A stretch of 64,000 bases of DNA from Atrina japonica (lineage: Eukaryota > Mollusca > Bivalvia > Pterioida > Pinnidae): the NCBI GenBank assembly GCA_030159075.1, contig BROG01000137.1, positions 557,501-621,500 of the forward strand. The letters run 5' to 3'. Positions 22,862 to 33,964 of this stretch are shown here, piece after piece. The notes under the pieces are model-generated. The model saw only the letters and a list, made by a program, of their open reading frames with translations. It did no database searches and was not told the DNA's origin. Made by a program: the position numbers and the translations under genes. Each line of letters opens with the position of its first letter. The stretch's first letter is position 1.

Positions 22862-24220
22862 ATAGTGTAGACTGGAGAAAAAGATAAAGAAAGACAGAAA
22901 AAAGACTGGCAATGTGAATACACAAATAAAAACAGAACGTTCTGAAATTCTTTATTGAGTACAATTGTTACAGCTAGATCGAAATTTCACAATCATAGTT
23001 TTAGGACTATTTGGACCATTCTTAACTTACAAATAATTTCAAAAGCAAACATTTTCTGGAAAAAATAGACTGCAACAAAAAGCGTCTTTATATTGTGTAG
23101 TTAGTCAAAAAGTCCATCCCCAACGCCCTTCTCAAAAAGAGAAAGTGTGAACTTCTTTAAGAAATACTTTAAGATTTTATTAAAAACAATGGCATTCTTT
23201 TTTATAAAATATTTTAGTTTTCACAAAATCGAATGTAGCAACGACTGAAATTAAATAAATGCTTCATAATTTTTTTAAATTCCTTTGCTGCCTTCCGAAG
23301 AAGTGTTTCGGAACCTCTCTATAAATGTATATAAACGCTAGAGAGTATTCGAATATGATTACATGACTTAGTAGGAAAACTTTGGCATCTCTTATGGTTA
23401 CTATGTTTTTGTTTCGACCAAAACTTTAATCCATGGAAGTACAAAGATAATACGATTCAAAATTGAAAATGTGAGCAATGGAGACTTTATTTAAATCGGA
23501 AAAGAAATAACTAAGGGAATGTGGAGACAAACGTGGTTAAAGCGACGGGCGAAAACGACTCTTCCCACGGAAATTCGTGAAGGATATTTTCCTCTTGACA
23601 TTTTGTCCACGAATTTGAATATATTAACTTCTTCTTATTATGGATATCAAGTTTTCACCATTATTGACAAGTTTGCAGATGTCTTGTTTGAATTTAAATA
23701 AATCGATTTTCTATGAACTCAGCCTTTTGCTTACTCAACACTAGATGAAAGTGACACGAATTACTAGCTGATGAAGCATATTTGCGGATATAGTATTGGA
23801 AATACATTTAACACACATTATCAACTAAATCCGCTAGAGGTCGTTAAATGAACATTAAAGGTATGCCTAATGAGGGTTACCAGGATTTTTAATCAACGCG
23901 AAGATTACATTGACCTAAAGGCAGTAAAGCAAAGTGTCAAAGTGTCACGTAAACGACAGTATATTTCAAATGAAAAATTGTTGCCTCTCTCTAAATTTTC
24001 TAGTCAATAATAAAAATATAGATCAGACTGACGGTGTTTAAATTGCATTGATTACAAACTAAAATTGCAAATAAATTCAGTGATACTAAACTTTCAAGTT
24101 GGCATTTTCTACGTTAATATTTCACTATAGTAAAAGAAATAAACGATCCACAAAGAGTTTTAAGTTTGTAAAAATATTGAAAATTTTAATTCTGCAATGT
24201 AATTTAAATGTTTAAATGTG
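22862..24220. other. Unannotated intergenic sequence
   Basis: A 60-codon plus frame at 23519-23701 has no recognisable features. Nothing else was seen. Confidence 0.4.
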
Positions 24221-24224
24221 TATT

Positions 24225-24400
24225 ATGTTTTGTTTTCTCCAAAGGTTTCCTCCCACAGAAAGCATTCCATATTCCAACGTCAGATCCAACAAAAGACATC
24301 TATATAAGGTCGATTAACTTGTTTGTTAACCGTTGTGAGATATATAAGGTTTATATTTATAACTCATCCGGGACACCTGATCCCATCTCTGGATTTCCCA
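24225..24400 (+). repeat. SINE family D 3' fragment followed by a PLE tail fragment
   Basis: GGTTTCCTCCCACAGAAAG, then TTAACTTGTTTGTTAACCG, is the SINE D 3' part. From about 24366, GGGACACCTGATCCCATCTC is a PLE tail piece. Confidence 0.6.
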
Positions 24401-24419
24401 GAGTTCCGCAATTTAACAA

Positions 24420-25655
24420 GTAATCGCCATATTTCTCTAGTATCTAAACGACTTCTGTACGATTAGCACTCTGGTGACTGTTTTTTGTTACTTTTAACGT
24501 TAAACAACGCGCCTGAACTAATTTTTTTATTATTATTCTCATCAAATCGATAATTTTAAATACATATATAAGGATTATCTATCATAGAACCTTAGAAATC
24601 GAGAATATTAAATAATGTTTAATTTCATATTAATATCTAATATTTATTTACTATTTTCGGACATAATTTCTCACTTTCGTACGGTGCGACTTTTTAAGAA
24701 TTAAAAAAAATCGATACAAAATAACTTTTAAAACTTGAAAAGAAATTAATTTTTCAGATAAAAAGAATTATTTTAGATGGAGGCAAATGTCGGCTTCGAT
24801 TTGTACTGCAAATCTCTCAGATATCTTCCTTTATGTTAGGAAAATCCGACTTTCTTTTTTTGAATTACGCACACGCCAGGAACGAACTTACCAAATAGGA
24901 ACAAACTGCTACAACGAACAATTGATATTGATATCCGTATTAGCGATGTATTATTTCAAAGTTAATAATGTATGCAATTTGTTAAAATAAAGAGACTATA
25001 TTTCCTAGATCAACGGCTTATGTTGTATGGTGGAACAGATTCTTAAAATATGAATTTAAAGTGAAGCATACACTTAAATTGAAACGATGCTAATATGTGA
25101 CCAAACTAAAAGATGTGTAAAAGTAAGGTCACTTCTGCTTCTTCTACTTGAACGTATAATTAATTAAAAAAGATACAAACTGCAACTCATGACGACAAAA
25201 CGTTAATAAACTTAGAAAAGTTTACGAAGCCGTTGACCAAAACAAAGATACTGCTATGAAACTATCGCTGTAGGTAGTAAAGCTCAAGTAAATACATGTA
25301 ATTTAATGAATTACGATATGTTTACGTTAATAAGTTTTAAAATAAAAAGGGGCCCTTTTGTATCTGAGGTCAACAACAGGAAAATGCCCTGGTTCAGAAG
25401 TGACGTCACAACAGTCAATTATAGGTAGGTTGTTTTGGTAAATGGCACTGTGACGTCAGATAAGAATTATTGCTACTATCTGATTTTCAAATACGAACCA
25501 ATAAATTTATTGTTAAAAATTTTAAAATGACATTCTTATTTAAATTCTTTTGTAGATTTCAAGTAAAAAAATCATCCCATGGATATAAAAATGACCTTTA
25601 GAGTTGTCAGACATGATGTTTTATTATTGTTGTTTACGTTTTTCCCAACGGAGAA
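24420..25655. other. Unannotated intergenic sequence
   Basis: AT-rich with no recognised repeat. Two TGACGTCA-like words lie near 25402 and 25451. Confidence 0.4.
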
Positions 25656-25660
25656 AAATA

Positions 25661-25796
25661 CAGTCGAACCCAGATATATTGAAATCTAAGGAAAATAACC
25701 GGGTTATAATGGTAATAAAGAAATTTGGCAGGGGAATCAAAATCATTTCGAATAAAGAGGGATTTCAATATAGCAGGATTTAAGTGAGTTCGACTG
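25661..25796. mobile_element. 136-bp pogo-like MITE with TA duplication
   Basis: TA at 25659-25660 and 25797-25798. Terminal repeats CAGTCGAACCCAGATATATT and, reversed, CAGTCGAACTCACTTAAAT. Confidence 0.88.
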
Positions 25797-26069
25797 TAGT
25801 TATTTTACGTTCGCGGGAAAGGGCAATATTTTTATAATTATCTTCTGTATCTGGAGTATAAAATTCACAATTTTAATATTTTCTTGTTGTAGATATCCTT
25901 GCATTCATTGCACTGAATATCTGATAATATTGTATGACGAAGAAATATGTGGAAAATAAGATGAAACGAATACAAATTTTAATCACACTCTAACATATTT
26001 ATTTCAAAATAATTTTCAATTTTATGAATTTTGCAGTTTTCCATTTGTGGATTAGAGCATCGCCTTTAA

Positions 26070-26134
26070 ACCCTTCCAACCCTACACACCAAATAGAAAA
26101 GAGCATTCCATCTAGATATTTAGGGGTGAAAGGG
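26070..26134. mobile_element. Short TTAA-flanked MITE, family B
   Basis: Flanked by TTAA at 26066-26069 and 26135-26138. Ends ACCCTTCCAACCCTAC and GGGGTGAAAGGG are inverted. Related to 49088-49178 and 56731-56811. Confidence 0.75.
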
Positions 26135-26149
26135 TTAAAACAAAGTCTC

Positions 26150-26325
26150 TCACTGCTACTCAGCACAAAATCGAGTCCCATTGGAACGTAAGCTGATTTT
26201 GTGCGAAAGTTTGCCAGTTCACTTGCGGAAGGCCGATGATCTCTCCCCAGGTACACAGTAACCGGTTTCTATCCCCGCCATTTAAAATTGGCCACCGCCA
26301 TATAACAGAAAGATATTTGAGTCTG
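26150..26325 (+). mobile_element. SINE family C, plus copy
   Basis: CATTGGAACGTAAGCTGATT, then GAAAGTTTGCCAGTTCACTT, GCGGAAGGCCGATGATCTCT and GGCCACCGCCATATAACAG. It lies downstream of the insulin gene. Confidence 0.88.
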
Positions 26326-26452
26326 GAATAAAACACGATTTAAACAAAAACAAACATCTTTTGAATTACACAAATGCAAAATTGATGTACTAAATGTGAA
26401 AACCAGTAAATTTCTAAGGCAAAATGAAACCCATCTTATATCGTAAGAGAAA

Positions 26453-26484
26453 TTTATTCATTCATTAATTTCTGAAAGTTTATT
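26453..26484 (-). terminator. Candidate polyadenylation signals of the insulin-related peptide gene
   Basis: Two AATAAA hexamers lie on the minus strand at 26484-26479 and 26458-26453, about 415-440 nt downstream of the TGA. A variant ATTAAA at 26676-26671 is closer. Such hexamers are frequent in AT-rich DNA, so the true site is uncertain. Confidence 0.3.
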
Positions 26485-26896
26485 GACATCGTTTTTTTCT
26501 GCATACCATGATAAAACAGTTTGAAATATTACACCATTTTTTCTATTTTGTACTTTACTTTTCTTTGCAATTCCCGCAAAAACAAACTCTGCATTCTGTA
26601 CAAGTCATCGCAATATTAATCTATTGATACAGTAAATTAATCGATTTGACATCTGACATGATTTCTTTCCTTTAATGATATTTCGATAGGTAGTTTTGCT
26701 GCCATTAATGCACAAAGTACACTCTAATGACCTGATAGTACTCCGAGATTCAAGACAGTTTTTCGCATAGCAAATGAGATCAACACATAATGTTATAAAC
26801 TATAAATAAATGCCAAGGAATGCTAATATTAAATAAAAATCGTTGATCATCACCTTTCAAAGCTTAAACACATTTTTACAACAGAAACACTCAATA

Positions 26897-27120
26897 TCAA
26901 TCATTCATTTTAAATGGTAGTTGGTCAGCAATGACGTCACGCTTTTTCCTCTTTCCACAATATCCATACAATTCTGAAATGGTACACTGGTTGAAGCAGC
27001 ATTCGCATACTATTCCTGTGTACCTCTTGCTCCTAGAATTGGTTGTACCTAGGTATGAGAAGGCTTGTCTTTTCCCTAATATAAGACCTTGAAGTGGGGA
27101 TAACCTCGGAAATTGATCTT
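26897..27120 (-). CDS. Insulin-related peptide precursor, coding exon 2 (C-peptide, A chain, C-terminal extension)
   Basis: The exon starts after a pyrimidine-rich tract ending in CGCAG (acceptor G at 27121). Its first two bases complete codon 77 (Glu) with the last G of exon 1, so the phase-1 join is exact. The rest of the C-peptide runs to residue 109 and is interrupted by a GKR site (92-94) followed by Gln95. A chain release is expected after Arg109 (RSKR). The A chain has Cys115, Cys117-Cys118, Cys122 and Cys131 with the insulin spacing CC-x3-C-x8-C, and matches the insulin signature (CC, two non-Pro residues, x, C, Thr, x3, Leu, x3, C). Cys115 is the extra molluscan cysteine, presumably paired with Cys30. 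After Cys131 comes GKRKKR (132-137) and a 13-residue tail ending in TGA. Gly-Lys-Arg directly after the last Cys looks like an amidation and cleavage signal. The total precursor is 150 aa. Confidence 0.93.
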
Positions 27121-27535
27121 CTGCGAAAATAGAAATAAACACATTGATATGGTGTAAATATATCTTTTTGTCTCATATTTTTCTATCTGACCAGCTCTCT
27201 TCCTTTCTCTTTCTCTCTTCTGCAGTAAATATAAATAATTAGAATAACGATGTATGGCTAGATCTTGACAATTTGAAATACTATGGATAATGAGTACTAC
27301 AGACAGAATGCAGCTAATATCAAAGGATGAAAATTTTTGAAATAAAAATATACACAAGTAAAGTCTAGAAATTCAGAATATCATTAAAAAAATAGAAATC
27401 CTTTAAAAGTTGTAGGACAAATCAACAACTGAAAGTAAGGAACAGTTAGGTTTACAACAAATATATATCAATGATATTAGATATAACCTATACCACATAT
27501 ATCTATACCTCGAAAGTCAATACCATCAAACAATA

Positions 27536-27605
27536 CGTATTTCACGTGTATCATTCAACAATCGAACACACGTATTTCACGTGTATCATTCAACAATCGA
27601 ACGCA
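27536..27605. repeat. 35-bp tandem duplication in the insulin gene intron
   Basis: Two nearly identical 35-bp units beginning CGTATTTCACGTGTATCATT start at 27536 and 27571. Each contains a CACGTG E-box palindrome. Flanking sequence carries further ATTCAACA words. Confidence 0.8.
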
Positions 27606-28624
27606 TGTGGCACATTCAACATTCAAATATATATGTATAACATATACCACTTTAACGAACATACACATCATTCAACATTTATCTATATCGTGTATCTAAT
27701 ATAACAGTTAATATTAGTTATTAAGTTTGTTGCTGACCATCCACGGTAATATGTCGGGTAGATCACGTGGACGGTCATTTTATCGAGGATCATACCCTCG
27801 TTTAATAAATGTTTTAAATAGCCAATGTACACAGAATTGTGAATCATATCAGCTGCCATTGCCGTCTATTGTTTGCTACTGACCGTATATAGAACCACGT
27901 GACTCGTTGTACCCAATGACATGGCGACATTGCAGTCCGAGGCAAAGCAAACAAACATAATTATAGTGTGTTTTATCAAAGCACAATAAATGCGCCTATT
28001 TCCTGTGTAACATGCAATAGTCAAACGTACCGTACCACGAGTATTACTGCATATCTAACATAAAAAATTGTGTACCGGTTTACATTAAAATGTACATGTA
28101 CCTAAAACACGTATTTCAGTGCCTTAACTCATTGACCCCTGTAGCCATATTTGGAATCATCCATTTCAAAGAATGGTAAAGTCAACTGTCAGAATTCAAA
28201 AGTAAGTGATTTAAAATCCATATTCTACAATAATATTTTACATACACAGTAAACTTGTTCATACCCAATTTATGACAGTAGACCACACTTTTTATTCTTT
28301 TGGGTGAGTATAAGTGTGATCATAGTGGTTGGTGAGTTAAACGCATACTCAATTTCATGAGCGTATCTAGATAAAGTATTTCATAAAAACATTTCATTCA
28401 AACGTGCTTATTTAACGCATAACGCTTGATATTCAAGTGCACCAAATGCATGTGTTGCAGTTGATATTACATGTATTTACATGTATTTACATCACGCATA
28501 TCAGTTTACATTGGATCACGTTTAACTTCCAAATTACCAACGTAAACCACGTTTATAGCCTTCAAACCATAGCGTGAAAACACATAACAATAAACACTCA
28601 AACATACTTATATCATATACAAAA

Positions 28625-28802
28625 CAGTGGAACCTCGCCTAAAGACCACCTCGCCTAAGAGACCAACCCGCAAATCAGACCACAAGTTTTCAGTCTCTTG
28701 ATAAATATCAAAGAAGTACAGAATCTCACTTAAGATATCATCTCACTAATCACACCACTTTGTGCTAGTCTGTTAGGCGGTCTTAATAGCGAGGTTCCAG
28801 TG
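28625..28802. mobile_element. pogo-like MITE inside the insulin gene intron
   Basis: A 178-bp element has terminal inverted repeats CAGTGGAACCTCGCCTAA on the left and a matching reversed GCGAGGTTCCAGTG on the right, with no coding capacity. It resembles the element at 10658-10840. Its right end lies 36 bp from the exon 1 splice donor. No clean TA duplication is visible. Confidence 0.75.
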
Positions 28803-28838
28803 TCATTTTCTATTCTGTCATATACATTTCCAACGTAC

Positions 28839-29067
28839 CTATATCACCTAAATCACTTGACTCGTCGATCCCTCTTTTATATGGTCTCGAGTAGTGTCCG
28901 CCGCAAATAAATTGTAACATATTAGGTAGCTCTGGGCCGCAAAGTCCATTTGCATGGGGAATTTCGGAACCTATTGAACAATATTTTTCGATTCCAGAAT
29001 GGACTGGAGTTATTTGAAGGCATAAAAATCCAAAAAGAAAGACCGGCCACGTGTCACCTCCAGGCAT
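28839..29067 (-). CDS. Insulin-related peptide precursor, coding exon 1 (signal peptide, B chain, start of C-peptide)
   Basis: This exon encodes residues 1-76 plus the first base of codon 77 of a secreted insulin-family hormone precursor. The ATG at 29067 opens a signal peptide with a hydrophobic core (about residues 7-22, WPVFLFGFLCLQITPV), likely cut near residues 24-25. The B chain follows, with LCG at 42-44 and Cys43 and Cys55 separated by 11 residues, the canonical insulin B-chain spacing. An additional Cys30 lies N-terminal to it, as in molluscan insulin-related peptides, which carry a fourth disulfide. Lys64-Arg65 ends the B chain as a prohormone convertase site. The exon ends at a strong donor (TAG then GTACGT, intron from 28838) in phase 1, where insulin genes classically carry their C-peptide intron. 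Reading through the donor gives 10 more residues and a stop. Insulin-family hormones signal through receptor tyrosine kinases in growth and metabolism; which ILP paralogue this is cannot be told from the sequence alone. Confidence 0.93.
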
Positions 29068-29100
29068 TTTCCGTAGAATGCACTACAAAATAAAAGATTA
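29068..29100 (-). promoter_or_regulatory. Probable 5'-UTR splice acceptor upstream of the insulin-related peptide ATG
   Basis: Read on the minus strand, a T-rich tract ends in TTTTGTAG (AG at 29084-29083), leaving a 15-nt leader before the ATG at 29067. This implies that transcription starts in an upstream non-coding exon not identified here. Many insulin genes have an intron just upstream of the start codon, so the arrangement is expected, but it rests on splice-site appearance only. Confidence 0.5.
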
Positions 29101-29500
29101 AATTAAAAGTATGGCGTTATTAAATACTTGTTGTTATGTATGTGTGTTGTCGTGTTTTGTTTTCAATGATAAACAAAGAAACAGAGATTCTACAACTAAC
29201 AAGTGTTAGTTGATTATCATGTTTATCTAACTCGAGTTAAATAATTTTCAAAATTTGAAAAGACACGAGGTTTACCGAGATTTTCAAATTCTTACTAAAA
29301 GGGTCGATATTTACCATTCCACTTATTACACACATATTTTATTCTTATTCTCGTATGTCTGAAATACATGTTTATGCATGCAAATACAATTTCAGTTGTC
29401 TGAAGAGTAATTTTTTTTTTCATCCAGGTATAAATGTACAAGAGGTGCGCCAATGAATGGAGTATACCAAAGAATCAAACTGAACTGAAAAAGAAAATGT
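29100..29500. other. Region upstream of the insulin gene coding exon
   Basis: Expected to contain 5' intron or promoter sequence. The GTTGATTATCATGTTTATC word (29207-29226) resembles 21173-21195. No TATA box or exon could be called with confidence. Confidence 0.35.
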
Positions 29501-30300
29501 GACCAATAGACCTCTTCCGCTTGTTCTGTTCCGTCACGGTACGTGATTATAGTATGCAGCATCAGAGAAAATTGTAGGTTACGTCACTTCCGGTCAAGCA
29601 GTTTATTGTAAAATTAAGCTGGTCCCCGACTGACTACTACACTTCATTCATAAACAGTCGGTATGATCCAATCTATTGTTGAACCTAATTGGTTAAAAGA
29701 CTTATTTATATCGGCCAATCAAACTACGCGTAATATTCCACAAAATTAGCACTTCAAGCTGTAAACATAGATGTATTATATTTTATGCCACTATCTAAGA
29801 AAGCTTTAGGCTAGGCCCTATCACAAATAAACAAGGCCTACTACAGACTGAAAAAGTATTCTTTTTTAATAGCTGCTCATGGTATATGTTTGATGTTGTA
29901 TATGTTGCCATGAAACAAAGTAACGTCAATTCCCGTGAAAATCACCCGGACAGATTTCTGCCCGAATAAAATTGGGCCGTACCGGTTGTTTTAGAGCAAA
30001 GCGGAAATACAACCGGGTACCAATTATTGTTAAATGTCCTGGAATATAGATACCTTGCTGTGCTTTTTTATATTTGAAGAGAAGCTTACAGGAAAGCGGT
30101 GGCATTTGTCATTTTTACTAGAAAGAAACTATATTCCTCGCAGATGAACTGAAACAAGATATTATACGAATGTAAAAGTATTACGAAACCGAAAATATTG
30201 TCCTTGCCCAATTTCTACTGAAGTTACGTTCGACAAAACGGAAACAAATGGAACAAACCCCAAAACGGTCTAATGGCTTATTAGTGACGCTACACATGTC
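29500..30300 (+). repeat. Dispersed repeat S, longer copy
   Basis: Shares ordered blocks with 33965-34330: TTCTGTTCCGTCACGGTACGT, GTATGCAGCATCAGAGAAAAT, CGCAGATGAACTGAAACAAG, TATTACGAAA and TTTCTACTGAAGT. No coding frame. Confidence 0.6.
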
Positions 30301-31140
30301 CTTGAATAAGGATGAAATTTGCATCATCCACGAGAATGACACGTCATTTTGTGTCAATCACAATTGGTAAGAACATTCCCGGGGCTTTAATGTAAAATAC
30401 GTTGAACATCAATACCAGCCGAATACCAGGCGCCGTAGATACGGTTTACCATCTGTGACAAAGTGTCAATGTATAATGCAAATCAAACCCAGTGTTTGAT
30501 TAATCTTAGTAAATTTGTTTACACAAATAATTGAAAGTGCAAAAATATTGTTAGAATATATCTAAAATATCTTATAGAATGTGTTTTTCTTGTTGGAATA
30601 GTTGGAAGTGAAAAACTAAATTCATCAGCAAGTATCTGTGTTTGTATCATTAATGTTTCTGAATCAATCACGTATTATAAACCATCTAAACGTAATTATG
30701 GACGCACGACTTAGCATTTCTAAAGCAATTAATCAGGCCTTGTATCTTAATGCTAACATACAAAAATTGCATAATCTTGGGAATTAAATGTATTGTGTAA
30801 TTTGAACCTTCAATCAATCTTGTATTTTGTCATTGTAATGGTCATTTCGAGACACACACACACAGACATATATATATATAGTGAATGATAAAATGGAGAT
30901 TTAGACTCTTTTACGATAATTTACCATATTAGTAATACTAAATCCGTACTAATGTATACCTGCAACCAAATGATCCCTATATTGTTGTGGTGACAAAGTG
31001 TATTGATAAAAGTATCATACAAGATACTTGGTCATTTTTAATCATGATTAATGGTAAGTATAATGAACAGGTAATAGTGACTTTCAAATGAACCGTTTAT
31101 TTGATAACGAGGACACTAGTCGTCGTTATGTAGGCGTGGC
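30301..31140. other. Unannotated intergenic sequence
   Basis: Only a short CA/TA run at 30853-30882. Nothing else was recognised. Confidence 0.4.
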
Positions 31141-31144
31141 ATAT

Positions 31145-31200
31145 CTAATTACGAAGCCTAAAAAAGGCCATAATGGACTTGGAGTTTATGACAAATAACA
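31145..31200 (-). repeat. Dispersed repeat R, short minus fragment
   Basis: GGCCATAATGGACTTGGAGT is the reverse of the ACTCCAAGTCCATTAT core of repeat R. Confidence 0.45.
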
Positions 31201-31499
31201 GTATAGATTTGATACTAGAGTTCGATTATATGTGACCAGTTCATTTATGGATACGATTTCGTATCATTAGACAGCACTCCTCAAATACAAATATATATGA
31301 TACTCAAATTATAAATATAATTGAGCTATCTAGCATTCCAGGTGATTATTATGTTCCTATTTAGAAGTAACGGCATTTTTCAAATCGGAGCTATATAATT
31401 AACCTGCTGACTTTAATTCACCTGGTTCACTACCCACATATCTACCACGACATTCGTAGATAAGTTGTTAGTGGAAGGTATATCCTTACCGATCAGGGA

Positions 31500-31655
31500 C
31501 CATCCATTTCCATGAAATTGTTCACCTCAGGCAGTCAGCATCAGACAGGTTGGAGTCCGCTGGAACCTAAGCTGATTTTTGTGAGAAAATTTGCCAGTCT
31601 ACTTGCAGAAGGGGGGTGCTCCCTTGACGTGTACATTGTAACCGGCATTAAACAA
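31500..31655 (+). mobile_element. SINE family C, plus copy
   Basis: CCGCTGGAACCTAAGCTGAT, GAGAAAATTTGCCAGTCTAC and TACATTGTAACCGGC. It is followed by T/G-rich simple sequence at 31670-31760 that creates overlapping spurious frames. Confidence 0.85.
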
Positions 31656-32489
31656 ATCCTTATGATAGTGTTGTTTTGTTTTGTTGTTTTATTTATATTT
31701 TGGGATATTTTTTTTTTGGTGGGGGGGGGGTTATTGTTATTGTGTATGTTTTTGTTTATCGTTATTTTTGTATTGTATTGGTTTTACAGGTTGTTGCATT
31801 GTTATAATGACCAACATTATTATTTTTCCACTAAATACATATCTATATCATGATAAAACAGACTGGATTTTAGAGGTATTGACGGTAACAAACAATATTG
31901 ACATTGCTAAAGTGATGCTCCGTATCAACGTAGGTACGTGCCATGGTGTAGGTAAACATGAAGTCATACTGAGAACTAATTAAGTTAACTAATTACCTAA
32001 GATTGATTAGTATAGACCTAAAATATCGATTCGCATTACGTGTTCGTCCCTAACAATATATATGAAGCTAAAAAAGAAATAATCAATTTCGACAAAATGT
32101 CAAGATTACCTAGGTAAATATAGATGATCGTTTTTTAGCAATAATTTGAAATTTCCAGTATTTAAACAAAACACTATAATAGAACAAACATTTTATCGCT
32201 TTAATATAATAATATCGACAAATTTATATAACTGATATCACTTTTTAAGTATCGTAAATAAATTTTATTTTACTTTTAATATTTACTTTGGAATATATAT
32301 AAATTTGAATTTTAAAGTTGTAATTAACAAGGTATCACTTCAAAATCAATACTTCGTAAGTATGTCGCCCCCTCAATTTACACGTACCCTCCCTTTCTCC
32401 AAAACAAAAGATAATTCATCAAAAGTATTTCAATTGAAAAAGCTTCCATTGATTCAAAATCGACATTATTTTGTAAAATTATAAAAAAA

Positions 32490-32595
32490 AATCTCAGGTA
32501 CCATGGTATAAACCTTTAGGATGTCCAGGATATAGATACAAATCTGGTTATAACGGACAAACACGGACCTCTGGAAACCAAGAGGTACCAACGAA
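32490..32595 (-). repeat. PLE 3' tail, minus copy, abutting repeat R
   Basis: The plus strand reads CAGGTACCATGGTATAAAC, AGGATGTCCAGGATATAGAT, ACAAACACGGACCTCTGGA and CCAAGAGGTACC, the reverse of the PLE tail. The ACCTCT hairpin is at 32567-32586. Confidence 0.75.
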
Positions 32596-32715
32596 TAAGT
32601 ACCAATGGATGATCGAAATTGCGAGTCCTTTGAAATACGACAAATTTTATATATACGTAGTTTCTACATGACAAACAATTGCGAATCCCAAAATGGGTGG
32701 AACCAGTTGATTTTT
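32595..32715 (+). repeat. Dispersed repeat R, plus copy
   Basis: AAGTACCAATGGATGATCGA, GCGAGTCCTTTGAAATACGA, CATGACAAACAATTGCGAAT and CCCAAAATGGGTGGAACCAG. Confidence 0.65.
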
Positions 32716-33475
32716 TTTAGTTATATGTTATCATTATATCATGTTATTTTACTGTCAATTTCAACTTGTAGATTATTAAACTCTTGGTAATCTTCATCAA
32801 AAATCTTTCAAAAAAAAAGAAACGTATTTTTCTCAAGCTGAATATAATTACAGTAGTGTTGACGTGTATCGCAGCAATATAGTTTTTATCAAATTGTATT
32901 TGTGAAGTTTAACAACTTTTTTGAAAAACTGTTTGATTTATTATTTCCTTCATGACAAATAAAACATCACAGACTTCAACGCATAGGTTGAGTCATATGG
33001 CTTATAGGACGTTTATTGCATGATTATGAAATTCACCCATCAAATCTCAATACTTAAGTTGAATGACTTCTTTTGATTTCAATATCGATAAGTCTTCTAA
33101 CGTCTTGTTATGATCTTAAGAAACAGTTATGGAGTATATAATACAATCAAAGGATTCTGATTTGTCGCTGATAGTACACATGAAGACAGAAATCTATATC
33201 TTTCGGAAATGTTCATTTCAAACACACAACCGCCCACTTTCTCTTCCTTTCCACGATTCGTTACCAATGATTAACACGCCATTTGTCAAGCAAGATTATT
33301 GCAAGATCAGCATTTTGTTTGACAGTTTAGGATCGAGATCTCGATTAAATATGTCAAAAAGACATATGACTTTTCATATTACCCATCATAACACCAGTAG
33401 TCTTGTTACGTCGCTGAGTAATTAGATTTCTGAAAGACATTTTTAAAATGGTGGACAAAACAGTGATGTGTATGT
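32716..33475. other. Unannotated intergenic sequence
   Basis: A 98-codon plus frame at 33129-33425 has no signal, domain or splice context and is not called a gene. Confidence 0.4.
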
Positions 33476-33477
33476 AT

Positions 33478-33600
33478 AAAATCTCAGATACAAAAGTATC
33501 AACCTTCAGGATGTCCAGTATACATATGAAAAAATCTGGTGATACTGGACAAACACGGAACTTTGAAAATCCAGAGGTGGGATTAGGTGCTATTTAGGAA
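33478..33600 (-). repeat. PLE 3' tail, minus copy
   Basis: The plus strand reads AATCTCAGATACAAAAGTAT, AGGATGTCCAGTATACATAT, ACAAACACGGAAC and CCAGAGGTGGGATTAGGTGC. Confidence 0.75.
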
Positions 33601-33964
33601 TAAATTGAATTGATTCTATTATTTTCATAACTTCGAAATTAATCCTAAGATAACAAAATCACAACAATGAAAGACTGACCGACGAAAAAACATAGAATCA
33701 TAATTCAATACCTGTTAATGACACATTCAGGAATTATAAATCAACAGTTTATCGGCTACTTAGGACTGAACCCGGTTTGTTAAGATTTTTCTGTATCATG
33801 ATTTAAAACACACACTTGCCACAATGCCCCGTACTTAGTCGAATCCCTTCAATTCTCTATTTCGTGAGATTATGAATCCTCAGAATTTCTATAGACTAAC
33901 GGTACTTTTGATTTCATTTATGTATTTTTTTTATATTTATTCATTTCATCGAAATGTTTTACCT

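Larger units (their letters stand above)
27121..28838 (-). other. Phase-1 intron of the insulin-related peptide gene
   Basis: On the minus strand the intron begins GTACGT at 28838 and ends in a T-rich tract and CAG at 27121. It holds a pogo-like MITE at 28625-28802, a 35-bp tandem duplication at 27536-27605 and AT-rich filler. No further exon was recognised inside it. Confidence 0.85.

Noticed and set aside
25345..25460. GGGGCCC start at 25352 as another copy of the 10.4 kb MITE
   Set aside because: Similarity stops after the first few bases and no right end is present.
31512..31983. Overlapping frames encoding hydrophobic proteins
   Set aside because: They start in a SINE and run through T/G-rich low-complexity sequence.
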